Assembly: GCA_036562635.1 (NCBI GenBank)
Contig: DATCJU010000164.1
Coordinates: 1-57,383 of the forward strand
Length of the DNA stretch: 57,383 nucleotides
Direction of reading: 5' to 3'
DNA from: DATCJU01 sp036562635
GTDB taxonomy: Bacteria > Actinomycetota > Actinomycetes > Mycobacteriales > Pseudonocardiaceae
The notes under the pieces are model-generated. The model did no database searches. It saw nothing but the letters and a program-made list of their open reading frames with translations, and was not told the origin of the DNA. Shown piece by piece: positions 26,619-35,257 of this stretch; the first letter of the stretch is position 1, and the number at the start of each line of letters is the position of its first letter. The position numbers and the translations under genes are program-made.

Positions 26619-27770
26619 ATGCAGCTGCTCCGCCGAGGTGACGTGGGTCCAGCCGTCGCCGAGATCCAGGCGACCCTCGCGTCACTGGGCCTGCTCCCTT
26701 CGGCCCCCGACCAGCAGGACGCCGCGAACGCCGTGTTCGACGCCGCGACCGAACAGGCGGTGCGCGCCTTCCAGCAGCAGCGCGGCCTGATCACCGACGG
26801 ACTGGTGGGGCCCGCGACGTACCGCGCGCTGTGTGACGCGCGGTGGCGACTCGGTGACCGCAACCTGGCCTACCTGGTCTCCCAGCCGCTGACCGGCGAC
26901 GACGTCTTCGCCCTGCAGGAACGGCTGTTGGAGCTGGGCTACGACGCGGGGCGTCCGGACGGGGTGTTCGGGCAGCAGACGGAGCAGGCGCTGCGCAGCT
27001 TCCAGCGTGACTACGGGCTGACCGTGGACGGTATCTGCGGTCCCAGCACGTTGCGCGCACTGCGCCAGCTGGGTCCGAAGGTGCGGGGCGGCCGCCCGGT
27101 GTTCCTGCGGGAGCAGGAGCGGGTCCGGATGGCCGGCCCCCGGCTGCGGGGCAAACGTATCGTCATCGACCCCGGGCACGGCGGCCGGGACCGCGGGGTG
27201 CTGGTCGACGGCATCGCGGAGGCCGACCTGGTGTGGGACCTGGCCCGGCGCCTGGAGGGCCGCATGGTGGCCACCGGGATGGAGGCGCTGCTGTCCCGCG
27301 GGCCCGACACCTGCCCGCCGGAGGCGGACCGTGCGGCGCTGGCCAACAACGCCGGGGCGGACCTGTTCCTGTCCCTGCACATCGACGCGAACGTCTCCCC
27401 GCGGGCCCAGGGTGTGGCGACGTTCCACTTCGGCACCGGCAACGGCACCACGTCCACGGTGGGGGAGGCGCTGGCCGGGTTCATCCAGCGCGAGTTGGTG
27501 GCCCGGACCGGGATGCTGGACTGCCGTACCCACCCCAAGACCTGGGAGACGCTGCGCCTGACCCGCTGCCCGGCGGTCCGGGTGGAGATCGGTTACCTGA
27601 CCAACCCCGAGGACCGGCGGCGGCTGCTGGACCCGACGTTCCGCGACGTGGTGGCCGAGGGCATCCTGGTCGCGGTGAAGCGGCTGTACCTGCTCGGCAA
27701 GGACGACCAGCCGACGGGCACCTTCACCTTCGACGACCTGCTGCGCCACGAGCTGGCCAAGGCCGAGTGA
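26619..27770 (+). CDS. cwlM: CwlM-type N-acetylmuramoyl-L-alanine amidase homologue
   Basis: 383 aa. Two N-terminal peptidoglycan-binding domains (residues about 5-70 and 85-150; RGLITDGLVGPATYRAL and YGLTVDGICGPSTLRAL). An Amidase_3 domain follows (VIDPGHGGRDRG, LSLHIDAN, VEIGYLTNPEDRRRL). No signal peptide or TM is seen, so the protein is cytoplasmic. In mycobacteria CwlM is an essential cytoplasmic activator of MurA rather than an amidase, so the same is likely here. Metal-ligand residues (His in DPGHGG, His in LHID) appear kept. The position after trxA is the mycobacterial one. ATG 26619 follows GAGGGG; GTG 26586 is unlikely. Confidence 0.9.
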   Translation: MQLLRRGDVGPAVAEIQATLASLGLLPSAPDQQDAANAVFDAATEQAVRAFQQQRGLITDGLVGPATYRALCDARWRLGDRNLAYLVSQPLTGDDVFALQERLLELGYDAGRPDGVFGQQTEQALRSFQRDYGLTVDGICGPSTLRALRQLGPKVRGGRPVFLREQERVRMAGPRLRGKRIVIDPGHGGRDRGVLVDGIAEADLVWDLARRLEGRMVATGMEALLSRGPDTCPPEADRAALANNAGADLFLSLHIDANVSPRAQGVATFHFGTGNGTTSTVGEALAGFIQRELVARTGMLDCRTHPKTWETLRLTRCPAVRVEIGYLTNPEDRRRLLDPTFRDVVAEGILVAVKRLYLLGKDDQPTGTFTFDDLLRHELAKAE

Positions 27771-27810
27771 GTCCGGGGCACCGGACGGTTCCCGCCCCGT
27801 CGACCGTTTC

Positions 27811-27858
27811 CCCGTTCTCCGTGACCTGACGACCTGGGGCCAGGCCGCGGAGAACGGG
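27811..27858. terminator. Terminator between convergent cwlM and GNAT genes
   Basis: CCCGTTCTCCG (27811-27821) pairs with CGGAGAACGGG (27848-27858), an 11-bp stem; the 26-nt loop contains a further CCTGG/CCAGG stem. TGTTCTCCGTT follows. Confidence 0.6.
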
Positions 27859-27966
27859 TGTTCTCCGTTCGGGTCCTTCCCGACCGTCCCGCCCGGAGGC
27901 CGCAGAGGACCCCGCGGGCGCGGGTGACCTCGTGCCCGGTGTGCCGGTGGCCCGACGTCCGGCCCC

Positions 27967-28599
27967 TCAGTGGGGGAGTGCCGTGGCCGGCGCGCTGCTG
28001 CTCACCTGGACCGAGCCGAGCAGCCGTTCGAGGGCGGCCTCGACGTCCTCCTTCCAGGACAGCGCGCTCCGCAGCTCCAGGCGCAGCCGGGGCCACTTCG
28101 GGTGCGGCCGCACCGTCTTGAACCCCACCTGCTGCAGGAAACCGGCCGGGATCAGACAATGCCCCGGTTCCTCGACCAGCGCGTTGCCGAACGCCTCGAT
28201 CGCCTTCACCCCGCGCCGGGTCAGGTCCTTGGCCACCGCCTGCACCAGCACACGCCCCAGGCCACCACCGACGAACTCGGGCAGTACACGCAGCGTTGTG
28301 AGCAGTACCGCGTCCGGGCTCACCGGTCCGGTGGGAAATGCCACCGAACGGGGGACAGCCGCTGGCGGGGCGTAGAGGGCAAAACCCGCGGGTACCCCGT
28401 CCACGTAAACGATCCGGCCGCACGAACCCCACTCGAGCAGCACGCTGGAGACCCAGGCCTCCTTCTCCAGATCGGTCTGCCCGAACTCCTCGGCCCTGTC
28501 CTTGGCGTGCGGGGCGAGCTCCCAGAACACGCAACTCCGACACCGCCGGGGGAGGTGGTCGAGGTTGTCCAGCGTGACGCCGACGACGCGTCGCGACAC
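27967..28599 (-). CDS. GNAT-family N-acetyltransferase
   Basis: 210 aa. The N terminus has CRSCVFWELAPHAK, a Cys pair typical of a GNAT subgroup found near parB in actinobacteria. The acetyl-CoA fold appears as GRIVYVDGVPAGFALYAPP, LLTTLRVLPEFVGGGLGRVLVQ (motif A, pyrophosphate loop) and GVKAIEAF. Substrate unknown. GTG 28599 is preceded at 4 nt by GGAGGT; TATCCT at 28649-28644 is a plausible -10. Corresponds in position to the hypothetical gene next to parB in M. tuberculosis. Confidence 0.82.
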   Translation of the reverse strand: MSRRVVGVTLDNLDHLPRRCRSCVFWELAPHAKDRAEEFGQTDLEKEAWVSSVLLEWGSCGRIVYVDGVPAGFALYAPPAAVPRSVAFPTGPVSPDAVLLTTLRVLPEFVGGGLGRVLVQAVAKDLTRRGVKAIEAFGNALVEEPGHCLIPAGFLQQVGFKTVRPHPKWPRLRLELRSALSWKEDVEAALERLLGSVQVSSSAPATALPH

Positions 28600-28763
28600 C
28601 TGACCTCCCGGATACCGACGAGCCCGCACCTTGCGGCACCTGAAGGATAGGCGGCCACGCGCTCGGCCGAAAGGCCGACCGCCTGGTCCGGTGACCGCCC
28701 CTGCCCTCTTCGGATTCTCCCACCACAGGCCCCATGTCCGTCCCACGAGCGCAGGGAGCCGTC

Positions 28764-30170
28764 ATGGAGCTGTCCGGAACATCACGCAGCGACCACCCCG
28801 CCCCCGCCCCGGCCGTACCGGTGCCCGATGCTGTGAACACCGGCCACAACCTGGACCCGCACCTGCGACGCTACGCCCGGCGTACCGCCGGGATGACCGC
28901 GTCGGAGATCCGTGCCCTGTTCGCGGTGGCCAGCCGCCCGGAGGTGGTCTCCCTGGCCGGAGGCATGCCGCACCTGGGGGCGCTCCCGCTGGAGGCCCTG
29001 GCCACCGAGGTGGCCCGGGTGGTCGCCGAACAGGGGCAGCAGGCCCTACAGTACGGCTCGGCACAGGGGATGCCGCTGCTGCGGGAACAGATCTGCGAGG
29101 TCATGGCCCTGGAGGGCATCCAGGCCCATCCGGACGACGTGGTCGTCACGGTCGGCTCGCAGATGGGGCTGGACGTGGTCACCCGGATCTTCTGCGACCC
29201 GGGTGACGTGGTGCTCGCCGAGGCCCCGTCCTACGTGGGCGCCCTGGGCACGTTCGCCGCCTACCAGACCGAGGTGGTGCACGTGCCGATGGACGAGGAG
29301 GGACTGGTACCCGAGCTGCTGCGGGAGACGCTGACCGCCGTGGTCGCCCGAGGCCGGCGGGTGAAGTTCCTCTACACCGTCCCCAACTTCCACAACCCCG
29401 GAGGCGTCACCCTGACCGTCCGGCGACGGGCGGAGATCCTGCAGGTCTGTGCCGAGCACGGTGTCCTGGTCGTCGAGGACGACCCGTACGGACTGCTCGG
29501 CTTCGACGGGCAGACCTATCCGGCACTGCGGGCGGTCGACCCGGACAACGTGGTGTACCTGGGCTCGTTCTCCAAGACGTTCGCCCCCGGGTTGCGGGTC
29601 GGCTGGGTGCTCGCCCCACACGGGGTGCGGGAGAAGCTGGTGCTGGCCGCGGAGTCCGCCACCCTGTGCCCACCGACCTTCAGCCAGGCGGTGGTGTCCC
29701 GCTACCTGGCGACCCACGACTGGCGGGGCCAGGTGAAGGCCTACCGCGAGGTGTACCGGGAGCGGCGGGACGCCATGCTCACCGCACTGGCGCAGTACAT
29801 GCCCGAGGGATGTCGCTGGACCCGGCCCGACGGTGGTTTCTACGTGTGGCTCACCGCTCCCGAGGGGGTGGACACCAAGGCCATGCTGCCCCGGGCGGTG
29901 ACCGAACGGGTGGCCTACGTCCCGGGAACCGCCTTCTACGCCACCTCGCCCCGCTCGGGGAGCGGGCCGCTGCCGGCGGGGGACGGGAACGTGGTGCCGT
30001 CGCGGCAGATGCGGCTGTCGTTCTGTTTCCCCACCCCCGAGCGCATCCAGGAGGGAGTACGGCGACTGGCCGCGGTGCTGGAGGGGGAGATGCGCCTGGT
30101 GGACACCTTCGGCGCGATCCCGTCCCAGGAGGTGCAGGGGCCACAGGCACCGGCCCCGGACACCGCCTGA
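28764..30170 (+). CDS. PLP-dependent class I/II aminotransferase
   Basis: 468 aa. Residues about 30-440 are a fold-type I aminotransferase. SLAGGMPH, GSAQGMPLLREQI, VGSQMGLDVV, YTVPNFHNPGGVTL, EDDPYGLL and the PLP lysine in YLGSFSKTFAPGLRVGW are visible. These match the LysN/MocR-like aminotransferase group (2-aminoadipate or aromatic/branched amino acids). There is no GntR domain. Substrate unknown. The 30-residue extensions at each end are Pro rich. ATG 28764 has GCAGGGAG upstream. Followed after 160 bp by a Ddl-like ligase. Confidence 0.9.
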   Translation: MELSGTSRSDHPAPAPAVPVPDAVNTGHNLDPHLRRYARRTAGMTASEIRALFAVASRPEVVSLAGGMPHLGALPLEALATEVARVVAEQGQQALQYGSAQGMPLLREQICEVMALEGIQAHPDDVVVTVGSQMGLDVVTRIFCDPGDVVLAEAPSYVGALGTFAAYQTEVVHVPMDEEGLVPELLRETLTAVVARGRRVKFLYTVPNFHNPGGVTLTVRRRAEILQVCAEHGVLVVEDDPYGLLGFDGQTYPALRAVDPDNVVYLGSFSKTFAPGLRVGWVLAPHGVREKLVLAAESATLCPPTFSQAVVSRYLATHDWRGQVKAYREVYRERRDAMLTALAQYMPEGCRWTRPDGGFYVWLTAPEGVDTKAMLPRAVTERVAYVPGTAFYATSPRSGSGPLPAGDGNVVPSRQMRLSFCFPTPERIQEGVRRLAAVLEGEMRLVDTFGAIPSQEVQGPQAPAPDTA

Positions 30171-30210
30171 TCGAGGGAGCGGAAAGGCGTTGATCTGGGG
30201 AAAAGGGAAG

Positions 30211-30310
30211 TTGTCCCCAGTGTTGTCCACCGGTTGTCCACGATCTGACCCCACTTCTCCACAGACTTGTCCACACTGTCCACAGGCTTATCCACAGACC
30301 CTGTGGATAA
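30211..30310. promoter_or_regulatory. Dense DnaA-box array (8 boxes) upstream of the ddl-like gene
   Basis: TTGTCCCCA (30211), TTGTCCACC (30223), TTGTCCACG (30234), TTCTCCACA (30255), TTGTCCACA (30267, perfect), CTGTCCACA (30276), TTATCCACA (30288, perfect) and TGTGGATAA (30302-30310, perfect, reversed). Eight boxes in 100 bp, ending 20 bp before the ddl-like start codon. About 10 kb from oriC. Density equals oriC itself, so DnaA binding is very likely; the purpose is open. Confidence 0.75.
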
Positions 30311-30330
30311 GTTGCTACGAAGGGTCTTCG

Positions 30331-31293
30331 GTGTCCGATCGCTGTATCGCTGTACTGGCGGGCGGCCTGTCACACGAACGGGAAGTGTCGTTGCGTTCCG
30401 GGCGACGACTGGCCTCCGCACTGCGTCAGGCCGGGCTGACCGTGACCGAGTGGGATGTGGATGCGACCCTGCTGCCCCGGCTCCGCGACGAGCGCCCGGA
30501 CGCGGTGCTGGTGGCCCTGCACGGAGGGGAGGGCGAGAACGGTGCGATCCAGTCGGTGCTGGAGATGCTGGACGTGCCGTTCGTCGGCACCGGTTCGCGG
30601 TCCTGCCGACGGGCCTGGGACAAGCCGACGGCCAAGGCGGAACTGGCCCGTGCGGGCCTGGCCACCCCCGACTGGGTGGTACTGCCACACAACACGTTCC
30701 GCGAGCTGGGTGCCCAGGCGGTACTGGACGCCCTGGTCGACCGGTTGGGTCTGCCGTTGATGCTCAAGCCGGACCAGGGAGGATCGGCGCTGGGCGCCCG
30801 GGTGGTGCGCGACGCCGCGGAACTGCCCGCGGCGATGGTCGGGTGCCTGGCCTACGGCGACACGGTGCTCGCCGAGCGGTACGTCGACGGGGTGGAGGTC
30901 GCGGTGACCGTGCTGGAGGGCGTCGACGACGCGGACACCCCACAGGCACTGCCGGCGGTGGAGATCGTCCCGGAGGGAGGGGTCTACGACTACACCGCCC
31001 GGTACACCGCGGGACTGACCACCTACCACACCCCGGCCCGGCTCGACCCGAAGACGCAGGAGGCGGTGGCGGAGCTGGCGGTGGCCGCGCACCGGTTGCT
31101 CGGGCTGCGCGACCTGTCCCGGACCGATGCCGTGGTCGACGCGGACGGTACCGTCCACTTCCTGGAGGTGAACGTGACGCCGGGGCTCACCGAGAACTCG
31201 TTGCTGCCGATGGCGGTGGCGGCGGCCGGCCATTCGCTCGGGGACGTGTTCGCCGGACTCGTCGAACGTGCCATCGCCCGCGGCGCGCGATGA
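30331..31293 (+). CDS. D-alanine--D-alanine ligase-like ATP-grasp protein
   Basis: 320 aa, close to Ddl length. N-terminal GGLSHEREVSLRSGR is the Ddl signature. HGGEGENGAIQSVLE replaces the canonical HGxxGEDGxIQG, KPDQGGSALG replaces KPxxxGSSVG, and the C-terminal loop is LEVNVTPGLTENSLLPM rather than NxxPGFTxxSMYP. The metal-binding E/N residues are kept. It probably ligates two D-amino or similar acids with ATP, but the changed active-site motifs leave the substrate in doubt. GTG 30331 with AAGGGT upstream; earlier starts would translate the DnaA boxes. Might work with the adjacent aminotransferase. Confidence 0.85.
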   Translation: MSDRCIAVLAGGLSHEREVSLRSGRRLASALRQAGLTVTEWDVDATLLPRLRDERPDAVLVALHGGEGENGAIQSVLEMLDVPFVGTGSRSCRRAWDKPTAKAELARAGLATPDWVVLPHNTFRELGAQAVLDALVDRLGLPLMLKPDQGGSALGARVVRDAAELPAAMVGCLAYGDTVLAERYVDGVEVAVTVLEGVDDADTPQALPAVEIVPEGGVYDYTARYTAGLTTYHTPARLDPKTQEAVAELAVAAHRLLGLRDLSRTDAVVDADGTVHFLEVNVTPGLTENSLLPMAVAAAGHSLGDVFAGLVERAIARGAR

Positions 31294-31356
31294 GCCCGAC
31301 TCACCGCCCCGCACGCCTCGGGGCACCGCCCGGTCCGGGCCGGGCCCCACAACGGC

Positions 31357-31395
31357 CGGCGGGCCGGCCCACCGGATGATGGGGCCGGCCCGCCG
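31357..31395. terminator. Bidirectional terminator between ddl-like gene and parB
   Basis: A perfect 14-bp stem (31357-31370 with 31382-31395) with an 11-nt loop sits between converging stop codons. Very GC rich and without a T-tract. Confidence 0.65.
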
Positions 31396-31444
31396 CGGTC
31401 CCGTACTTCATCGTCACCGTGACGTAATGGGGTCGGGTATCCGG

Positions 31445-32449
31445 TTACCGATCCGACGTTCCCAGATCCACTCCCTGAGTCACCAGGTTGGGCGACATCA
31501 GCTGCACGATCCGCTCCAGGTCGTCGACCGAGCCGAACTCGACCACGATCCGCCCCTTGCGGCGACCGAGCTCCACCTTGACCCGGGTGTCGAAGGTGTC
31601 GGACAGCTTCTCGGCCAGCTCCTGGAGACCGGGTGCCTGAATCGGCTTGCGCGGCGCCACCTTCGGCTTGGCGGGCTGCTGCCGCTTGGCCAGGGTCACC
31701 GCCTCCTCGGTCGCCCGGACCGACAGCCCCTCGGCGACGATCCGCGCGGCCAGCTCCTCCTGGGCCCCCGGATCCTCCAGCCCGAGCAGGGCCCGGGCGT
31801 GCCCCGCGGAGAGCACCCCGGCCGCCACCCGCCGCTGTACCGGCAACGGCAGCTTGAGCAACCGGATGGTGTTGGTGACCGCCGGACGGCTGCGGCCGAT
31901 CCGGTCCGCGAGCTCCTCGTGCGTCACGCCGAACTCGTCCAGCAGCTGCTGGTAGGCCGCCGCCTCCTCCAGCGGATTGAGCTGGACCCGGTGGATGTTC
32001 TCCAACAGGGCGTCACGCAGCATGGCGTCGTCCCCGGTCTGCCGGACGATTGCCGGGATCTTCGTCAGGCCGACACGCTGAGCAGCACGCCAGCGCCGCT
32101 CACCCATGATCAGTTCGTAGGAGTCGGCCCCGACCTCCCGGACCACGATGGGCTGGAGCAGCCCGAACTCCCGGATGGAGTGTTCCAGCTCGGCGAGGGC
32201 GTCCTCGTCGAAGACCTGGCGCGGCTGCTTGGGGTTCGGCTGGATCCGGTCGATCGGCACCTCGCGGTACACCGCACCCGCGACGGTCCCTCCGGACGTC
32301 TCCCCCCGTGTCGTGTTCTCGTCGGGTCCACCGGTCCCGTTCTGCCGCGCCCGAGCCGCCGGCCCGAGCACGGCGGACATCCCGCCGGGGGAACCGGTCG
32401 GGATGAGGGCGGCCAGCCCTCGACCGAGACCACCCTTGCGTTCACTCAT
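31445..32449 (-). CDS. parB: Chromosome-partitioning protein ParB
   Basis: 334 aa. Box I/II: VPIDRIQPNPKQPRQVFDED, SIREFGLLQPIVVRE, and the CTP-binding GERRWRAAQ. The HTH follows (LADRIGRSRPAVTNTIRLLK). The C-terminal dimerisation domain begins near VKVELGRRKGRIVVEFGS. Binds parS, spreads as a CTP clamp and loads SMC. The N-terminal GLGRGLAALIP motif is the ParA-contacting peptide. ATG overlaps parA by 4 bp. Confidence 0.98.
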   Translation of the reverse strand: MSERKGGLGRGLAALIPTGSPGGMSAVLGPAARARQNGTGGPDENTTRGETSGGTVAGAVYREVPIDRIQPNPKQPRQVFDEDALAELEHSIREFGLLQPIVVREVGADSYELIMGERRWRAAQRVGLTKIPAIVRQTGDDAMLRDALLENIHRVQLNPLEEAAAYQQLLDEFGVTHEELADRIGRSRPAVTNTIRLLKLPLPVQRRVAAGVLSAGHARALLGLEDPGAQEELAARIVAEGLSVRATEEAVTLAKRQQPAKPKVAPRKPIQAPGLQELAEKLSDTFDTRVKVELGRRKGRIVVEFGSVDDLERIVQLMSPNLVTQGVDLGTSDR

Positions 32450-33318
32450 TCCGCGTCCTTCCGAGCGCCGCGATCCGCGATCTCCCGAGCCGCGTCCAGG
32501 TAGCTCATCGCCCCCCGGGAGCCCGGGTCATAGGTGAGGATGGTCTGCCCGAACCCGGGCGCCTCCGAGACCTTCACACTGCGCGGGATCACCGTACGCA
32601 GCACCAGGTCCCCGAAGTGACCGCGCACCTCGCTGGTCACCTGGTCCGCCAGCTTGGTCCGCCCGTCGTACATGGTGAGCAGGATGGTGGACACGTGCAG
32701 GTGCGGGTTGAGGTGCGCCTGGACCAGCTCGATGTTCCGCAGCAGCTGGCTGAGCCCCTCCAGGGCGTAGTACTCGCACTGGATGGGGATGAGCACCTCC
32801 TGGGCCGCGACCATGGCGTTGATGGTGAGCAGCCCCAGGGACGGCGGGCAGTCGATGAACACGTAGTCGGGGGCGATCTCGTCGAGCGCCTGGGAGGAGA
32901 GCGCCTCCTTCAGTCGCGATTCCCGCGCCACCATCGACACCAGCTCGATCTCGGCGCCGGCCAGGTCGATGGTCGCCGGCACGCACATCAGGTTCGGCGT
33001 GTGCGGGCTGACGGCAGCGGCCTCCGTGAGCGAGAGCTCGCCGAGCAGCACCTCGTAGACCGAAGGAGTGCCGGAGCGGTGCTCCACGCCCAGCGCGGTG
33101 CTGGCGTTGCCCTGGGGGTCGAGGTCGACGACCAGCACCTTCAGCCCGTGCAGCGCCAGACCGGCCGCAAGGTTCACCGTGCTGGTGGTCTTGCCGACGC
33201 CGCCCTTCTGGTTCGCCACGGTGATGATGCGACGCCGAACCGGTCGCGGAAGCCGCAGGGCATCCGGGTGGAGAACCCGGGCGGCACGCTCAGCTTCCTC
33301 TGCGATGGGAGTCCACAC
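32446..33318 (-). CDS. parA: Chromosome-partitioning ATPase ParA
   Basis: 290 aa. Deviant Walker A NQKGGVGKTTSTVNLA, Walker B YVFIDCPPSLGLLTINAM, and SVKVSEAPGFGQTILTYDPG at the C terminus identify a ParA/Soj ATPase. Segregates ParB-parS complexes. GTG 33318 is chosen because GGAGGGAAGT precedes it. The frame continues open to 33522, but that stretch would translate two parS sites (as FHVER and FHVEQ) and so is probably not coding. The parA promoter must lie among these parS sites, suggesting ParB feedback. Confidence 0.95.
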   Translation of the reverse strand: MWTPIAEEAERAARVLHPDALRLPRPVRRRIITVANQKGGVGKTTSTVNLAAGLALHGLKVLVVDLDPQGNASTALGVEHRSGTPSVYEVLLGELSLTEAAAVSPHTPNLMCVPATIDLAGAEIELVSMVARESRLKEALSSQALDEIAPDYVFIDCPPSLGLLTINAMVAAQEVLIPIQCEYYALEGLSQLLRNIELVQAHLNPHLHVSTILLTMYDGRTKLADQVTSEVRGHFGDLVLRTVIPRSVKVSEAPGFGQTILTYDPGSRGAMSYLDAAREIADRGARKDAE

Positions 33319-33433
33319 ACTTCCCTCCGTTGCCTGCTCACTCCGCCGGGGCGGGGTCGATTGCCACGCGCCTGGCCGGCGCGCGAGTCCTGCCGTACGA
33401 GGGCCTGGTGGTTCGGTGGCAGGCGCGGGGCGC

Positions 33434-33449
33434 TGTTCCACGTGAAACA
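33434..33449. promoter_or_regulatory. parS site 1
   Basis: TGTTCCACGTGAAACA, one base from the consensus TGTTTCACGTGAAACA bound by ParB. Lies upstream of parA. Confidence 0.92.
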
Positions 33450-33481
33450 GCACTGTCGACGTCCCGGAGCGCCGCACGTTC

Positions 33482-33497
33482 CGTTCCACGTGGAACA
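33482..33497. promoter_or_regulatory. parS site 2
   Basis: CGTTCCACGTGGAACA, with the CACGTG core intact. 48 bp from site 1, between parA and rsmG. Confidence 0.88.
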
Positions 33498-33531
33498 TGC
33501 CGCGTCGCACCCGCGAGCACAAGCCACACGG

Positions 33532-34257
33532 TCATCGGTTCTTCCGTTTCCGACGCCCACCGGCACGCCCCTGAGCGGCGTCGCCGCGCTCCACCACGAC
33601 CACCGTCGTCGGCGGGTCGACCAGATTCGCCCCGCACGTGACGATCGCGGTCCGCACTCCACCGGCCGCCGCGACGGCCGCCGCATCACGCTCCACCTCC
33701 TCGGCGGCACCGGCTCCCTTGAGCGCGAGCAGCACACCGCCAGGGTGGAGCAGGGGGAGTGACCACTGGGCCAGGCGTCCCATCGGGGCCACGGCGCGCG
33801 CGGTCACCGCATCGGCACCCGCCAGTCGCCTCCGCACCGGCCCCTCCTCAGCACGCCCTCGGACCACGGACACCGACTCCAGTCCGAGTCGGTCCACGAC
33901 CTCCTCCAGCCAGGCGACCCGACGGGCCATCGGCTCCAGCAGGACCAGATCCAGGTCCGGCCGAGCGATGGCGAGCGGGATGCCCGGCAGGCCTGCCCCG
34001 GAGCCTACGTCCACCACCCGCAAATCCCGGGGAAGCAACTCCGAGATCACCGCGGAATTCAGCACATGTCGGTCCCACAGGCGCTCCACCTCGCGTGGAC
34101 CGATCAGTCCGCGCACCACACCGTGCTCGGCGAGCAGCTCGACGAACCGGACAGCCAGGGGCAGTCGGTCACCGAAAATCCGGTCGGCCCCGGCCGGTAC
34201 GGGGATGCCGGACGTCTCGGGGATCGGAGTCTGGGAAGTCACCGGCTCATCAGTCAT
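33532..34257 (-). CDS. rsmG: 16S rRNA (guanine527-N7)-methyltransferase
   Basis: 241 aa GidB/RsmG family. WDRHVLNSAVISELLP and the SAM-binding VVDVGSGAGLPGIPLAIARPD are visible, followed by DAVTARAVAPMGRLAQWSLP. Uses S-adenosylmethionine to methylate G527 in 16S rRNA. The C-terminal KRKNR-type basic tail contacts RNA. ATG 34257 has a GAGG site 9 nt upstream; ATG 34266 is also possible. The frame is open further upstream across parS site 3 but is not expected to be translated. Confidence 0.96.
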   Translation of the reverse strand: MTDEPVTSQTPIPETSGIPVPAGADRIFGDRLPLAVRFVELLAEHGVVRGLIGPREVERLWDRHVLNSAVISELLPRDLRVVDVGSGAGLPGIPLAIARPDLDLVLLEPMARRVAWLEEVVDRLGLESVSVVRGRAEEGPVRRRLAGADAVTARAVAPMGRLAQWSLPLLHPGGVLLALKGAGAAEEVERDAAAVAAAGGVRTAIVTCGANLVDPPTTVVVVERGDAAQGRAGGRRKRKNR

Positions 34258-34276
34258 CCTCGCCATCCTCGCGGCT

Positions 34277-34292
34277 GGTTTCACGTGAAACC
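34277..34292. promoter_or_regulatory. parS site 3
   Basis: GGTTTCACGTGAAACC, a perfect 16-bp palindrome that differs from consensus only at the outermost bases. Immediately upstream of rsmG. Confidence 0.93.
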
Positions 34293-34320
34293 CGGCCCCG
34301 GACCCGCTCCGCCGGAGCGA

Positions 34321-34336
34321 TGTTCCACGTGGAACA
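34321..34336. promoter_or_regulatory. parS site 4
   Basis: TGTTCCACGTGGAACA, a perfect palindrome. 44 bp from site 3. The 34258-34595 interval between rsmG and jag has no gene; besides the two parS sites it holds two hairpins (34504-34536 and 34550-34581). Confidence 0.92.
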
Positions 34337-34549
34337 GGGACCGGATCTCGTCGACGTCGAACGGAGATGTCAGGGGCCGGCGGAGCACGCCGGCCGTGGC
34401 GGATCTGCGAACCCGCACGGAAACCACACGGATCCGCGAGAAGCATGCCAGGCCGGCCGTGCGTTCCCCACACCGCCCATCGGAGCGACCGCACCCGGAG
34501 AGCGGTGCCGCGGCACCCCGTGGCCGCCGCGGCACCGCCCGAACAAACG

Positions 34550-34581
34550 GCAGGGCCCCGCGGAATCCCGCGGGGCCCTGC
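34550..34581 (-). terminator. Terminator downstream of jag
   Basis: A perfect 14-bp stem (34550-34563 with 34568-34581) and 4-nt loop, 15 bp after the jag stop; on the minus strand it is followed by CCGTTTGTT. A second hairpin, GGTGCCGCGG with CCGCGGCACC, lies at 34504-34536. Confidence 0.75.
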
Positions 34582-34595
34582 TGCCGAAGTGTCGG

Positions 34596-35195
34596 TCAGG
34601 AGACCCGGAAGACCACCACCCGCCGGTTCGGCTCCTCGCCCTCACTCTCGCTGTGCACGCCCTCCACCGTGGCGACGGCGTCGTGCACCACCTTGCGTTC
34701 GAACGGGGTCATCGGCTGCAACCGCACCGACTTGCCGGTGGCGCGCACCCGCTCCGCGGTGGTCCGCCCCAGTTCGGTCAGCTCCACACGGCGTTTGGCC
34801 CGCCACTGGGCGATGTCCAGCATCAGGCGGCTCCGCACACCGGTCTCCTGCTGCACCGCGAGCCGGGTCAGCTCCTGCAGCGCCTCCAGCACCTCGCCGC
34901 GTCGGCCGACCAGCTTCTCCAGGTCGTCCCCACCGTCGATACTGACCACGGCCCGGCCACCTTCGACATCGAGGTCGATGTCGCCGTCGTAGTCCAACAG
35001 GTCGAGGAGCCGCTCCAGGTAATCGCCGGCGATGTCTCCCTCTCGGACGAGGAGCTCCTCCAGCTCGGCGGGCGAGAGGGTGCTTCCCGCCCCGTTCCCG
35101 CCGGTGCTGCCACTGCGGACTCCCTGCGAGCTCGTCTCGCGCGCGTCGGCGTCAACGCCCTGGGTACCCCCGGACGTCTGCAGCGTCTCCGACAC
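34596..35195 (-). CDS. jag: Jag/KhpB-type KH and R3H domain RNA-binding protein
   Basis: 199 aa. An acidic N terminus of about 40 residues, then a KH domain (GDIAGDYLERLLDLLDYDGD, ISIDGGDDLEKLVGRRGEVL) and a C-terminal R3H domain (ELGRTTAERVRATGKSVRLQ). Binds RNA and is linked with cell-wall synthesis and division in Gram-positives. The N-terminal Jag-N domain of Firmicutes is lacking. GTG start with AGGAGAG upstream. Follows yidC by 62 bp. Confidence 0.94.
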   Translation of the reverse strand: MSETLQTSGGTQGVDADARETSSQGVRSGSTGGNGAGSTLSPAELEELLVREGDIAGDYLERLLDLLDYDGDIDLDVEGGRAVVSIDGGDDLEKLVGRRGEVLEALQELTRLAVQQETGVRSRLMLDIAQWRAKRRVELTELGRTTAERVRATGKSVRLQPMTPFERKVVHDAVATVEGVHSESEGEEPNRRVVVFRVS

Positions 35196-35257
35196 GGTCT
35201 CTCCTCTCGGATCGGATGGCCTGCCCGTCGAGCGGGCTACGCAGTCGGCCGTTCACC

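Noticed and set aside
33319..33522. Upstream extension of parA to an ATG at 33522
   Set aside because: It would translate two parS sites as FHVER and FHVEQ; a ribosome-binding site fits GTG 33318 and the conserved ParA core begins after it.
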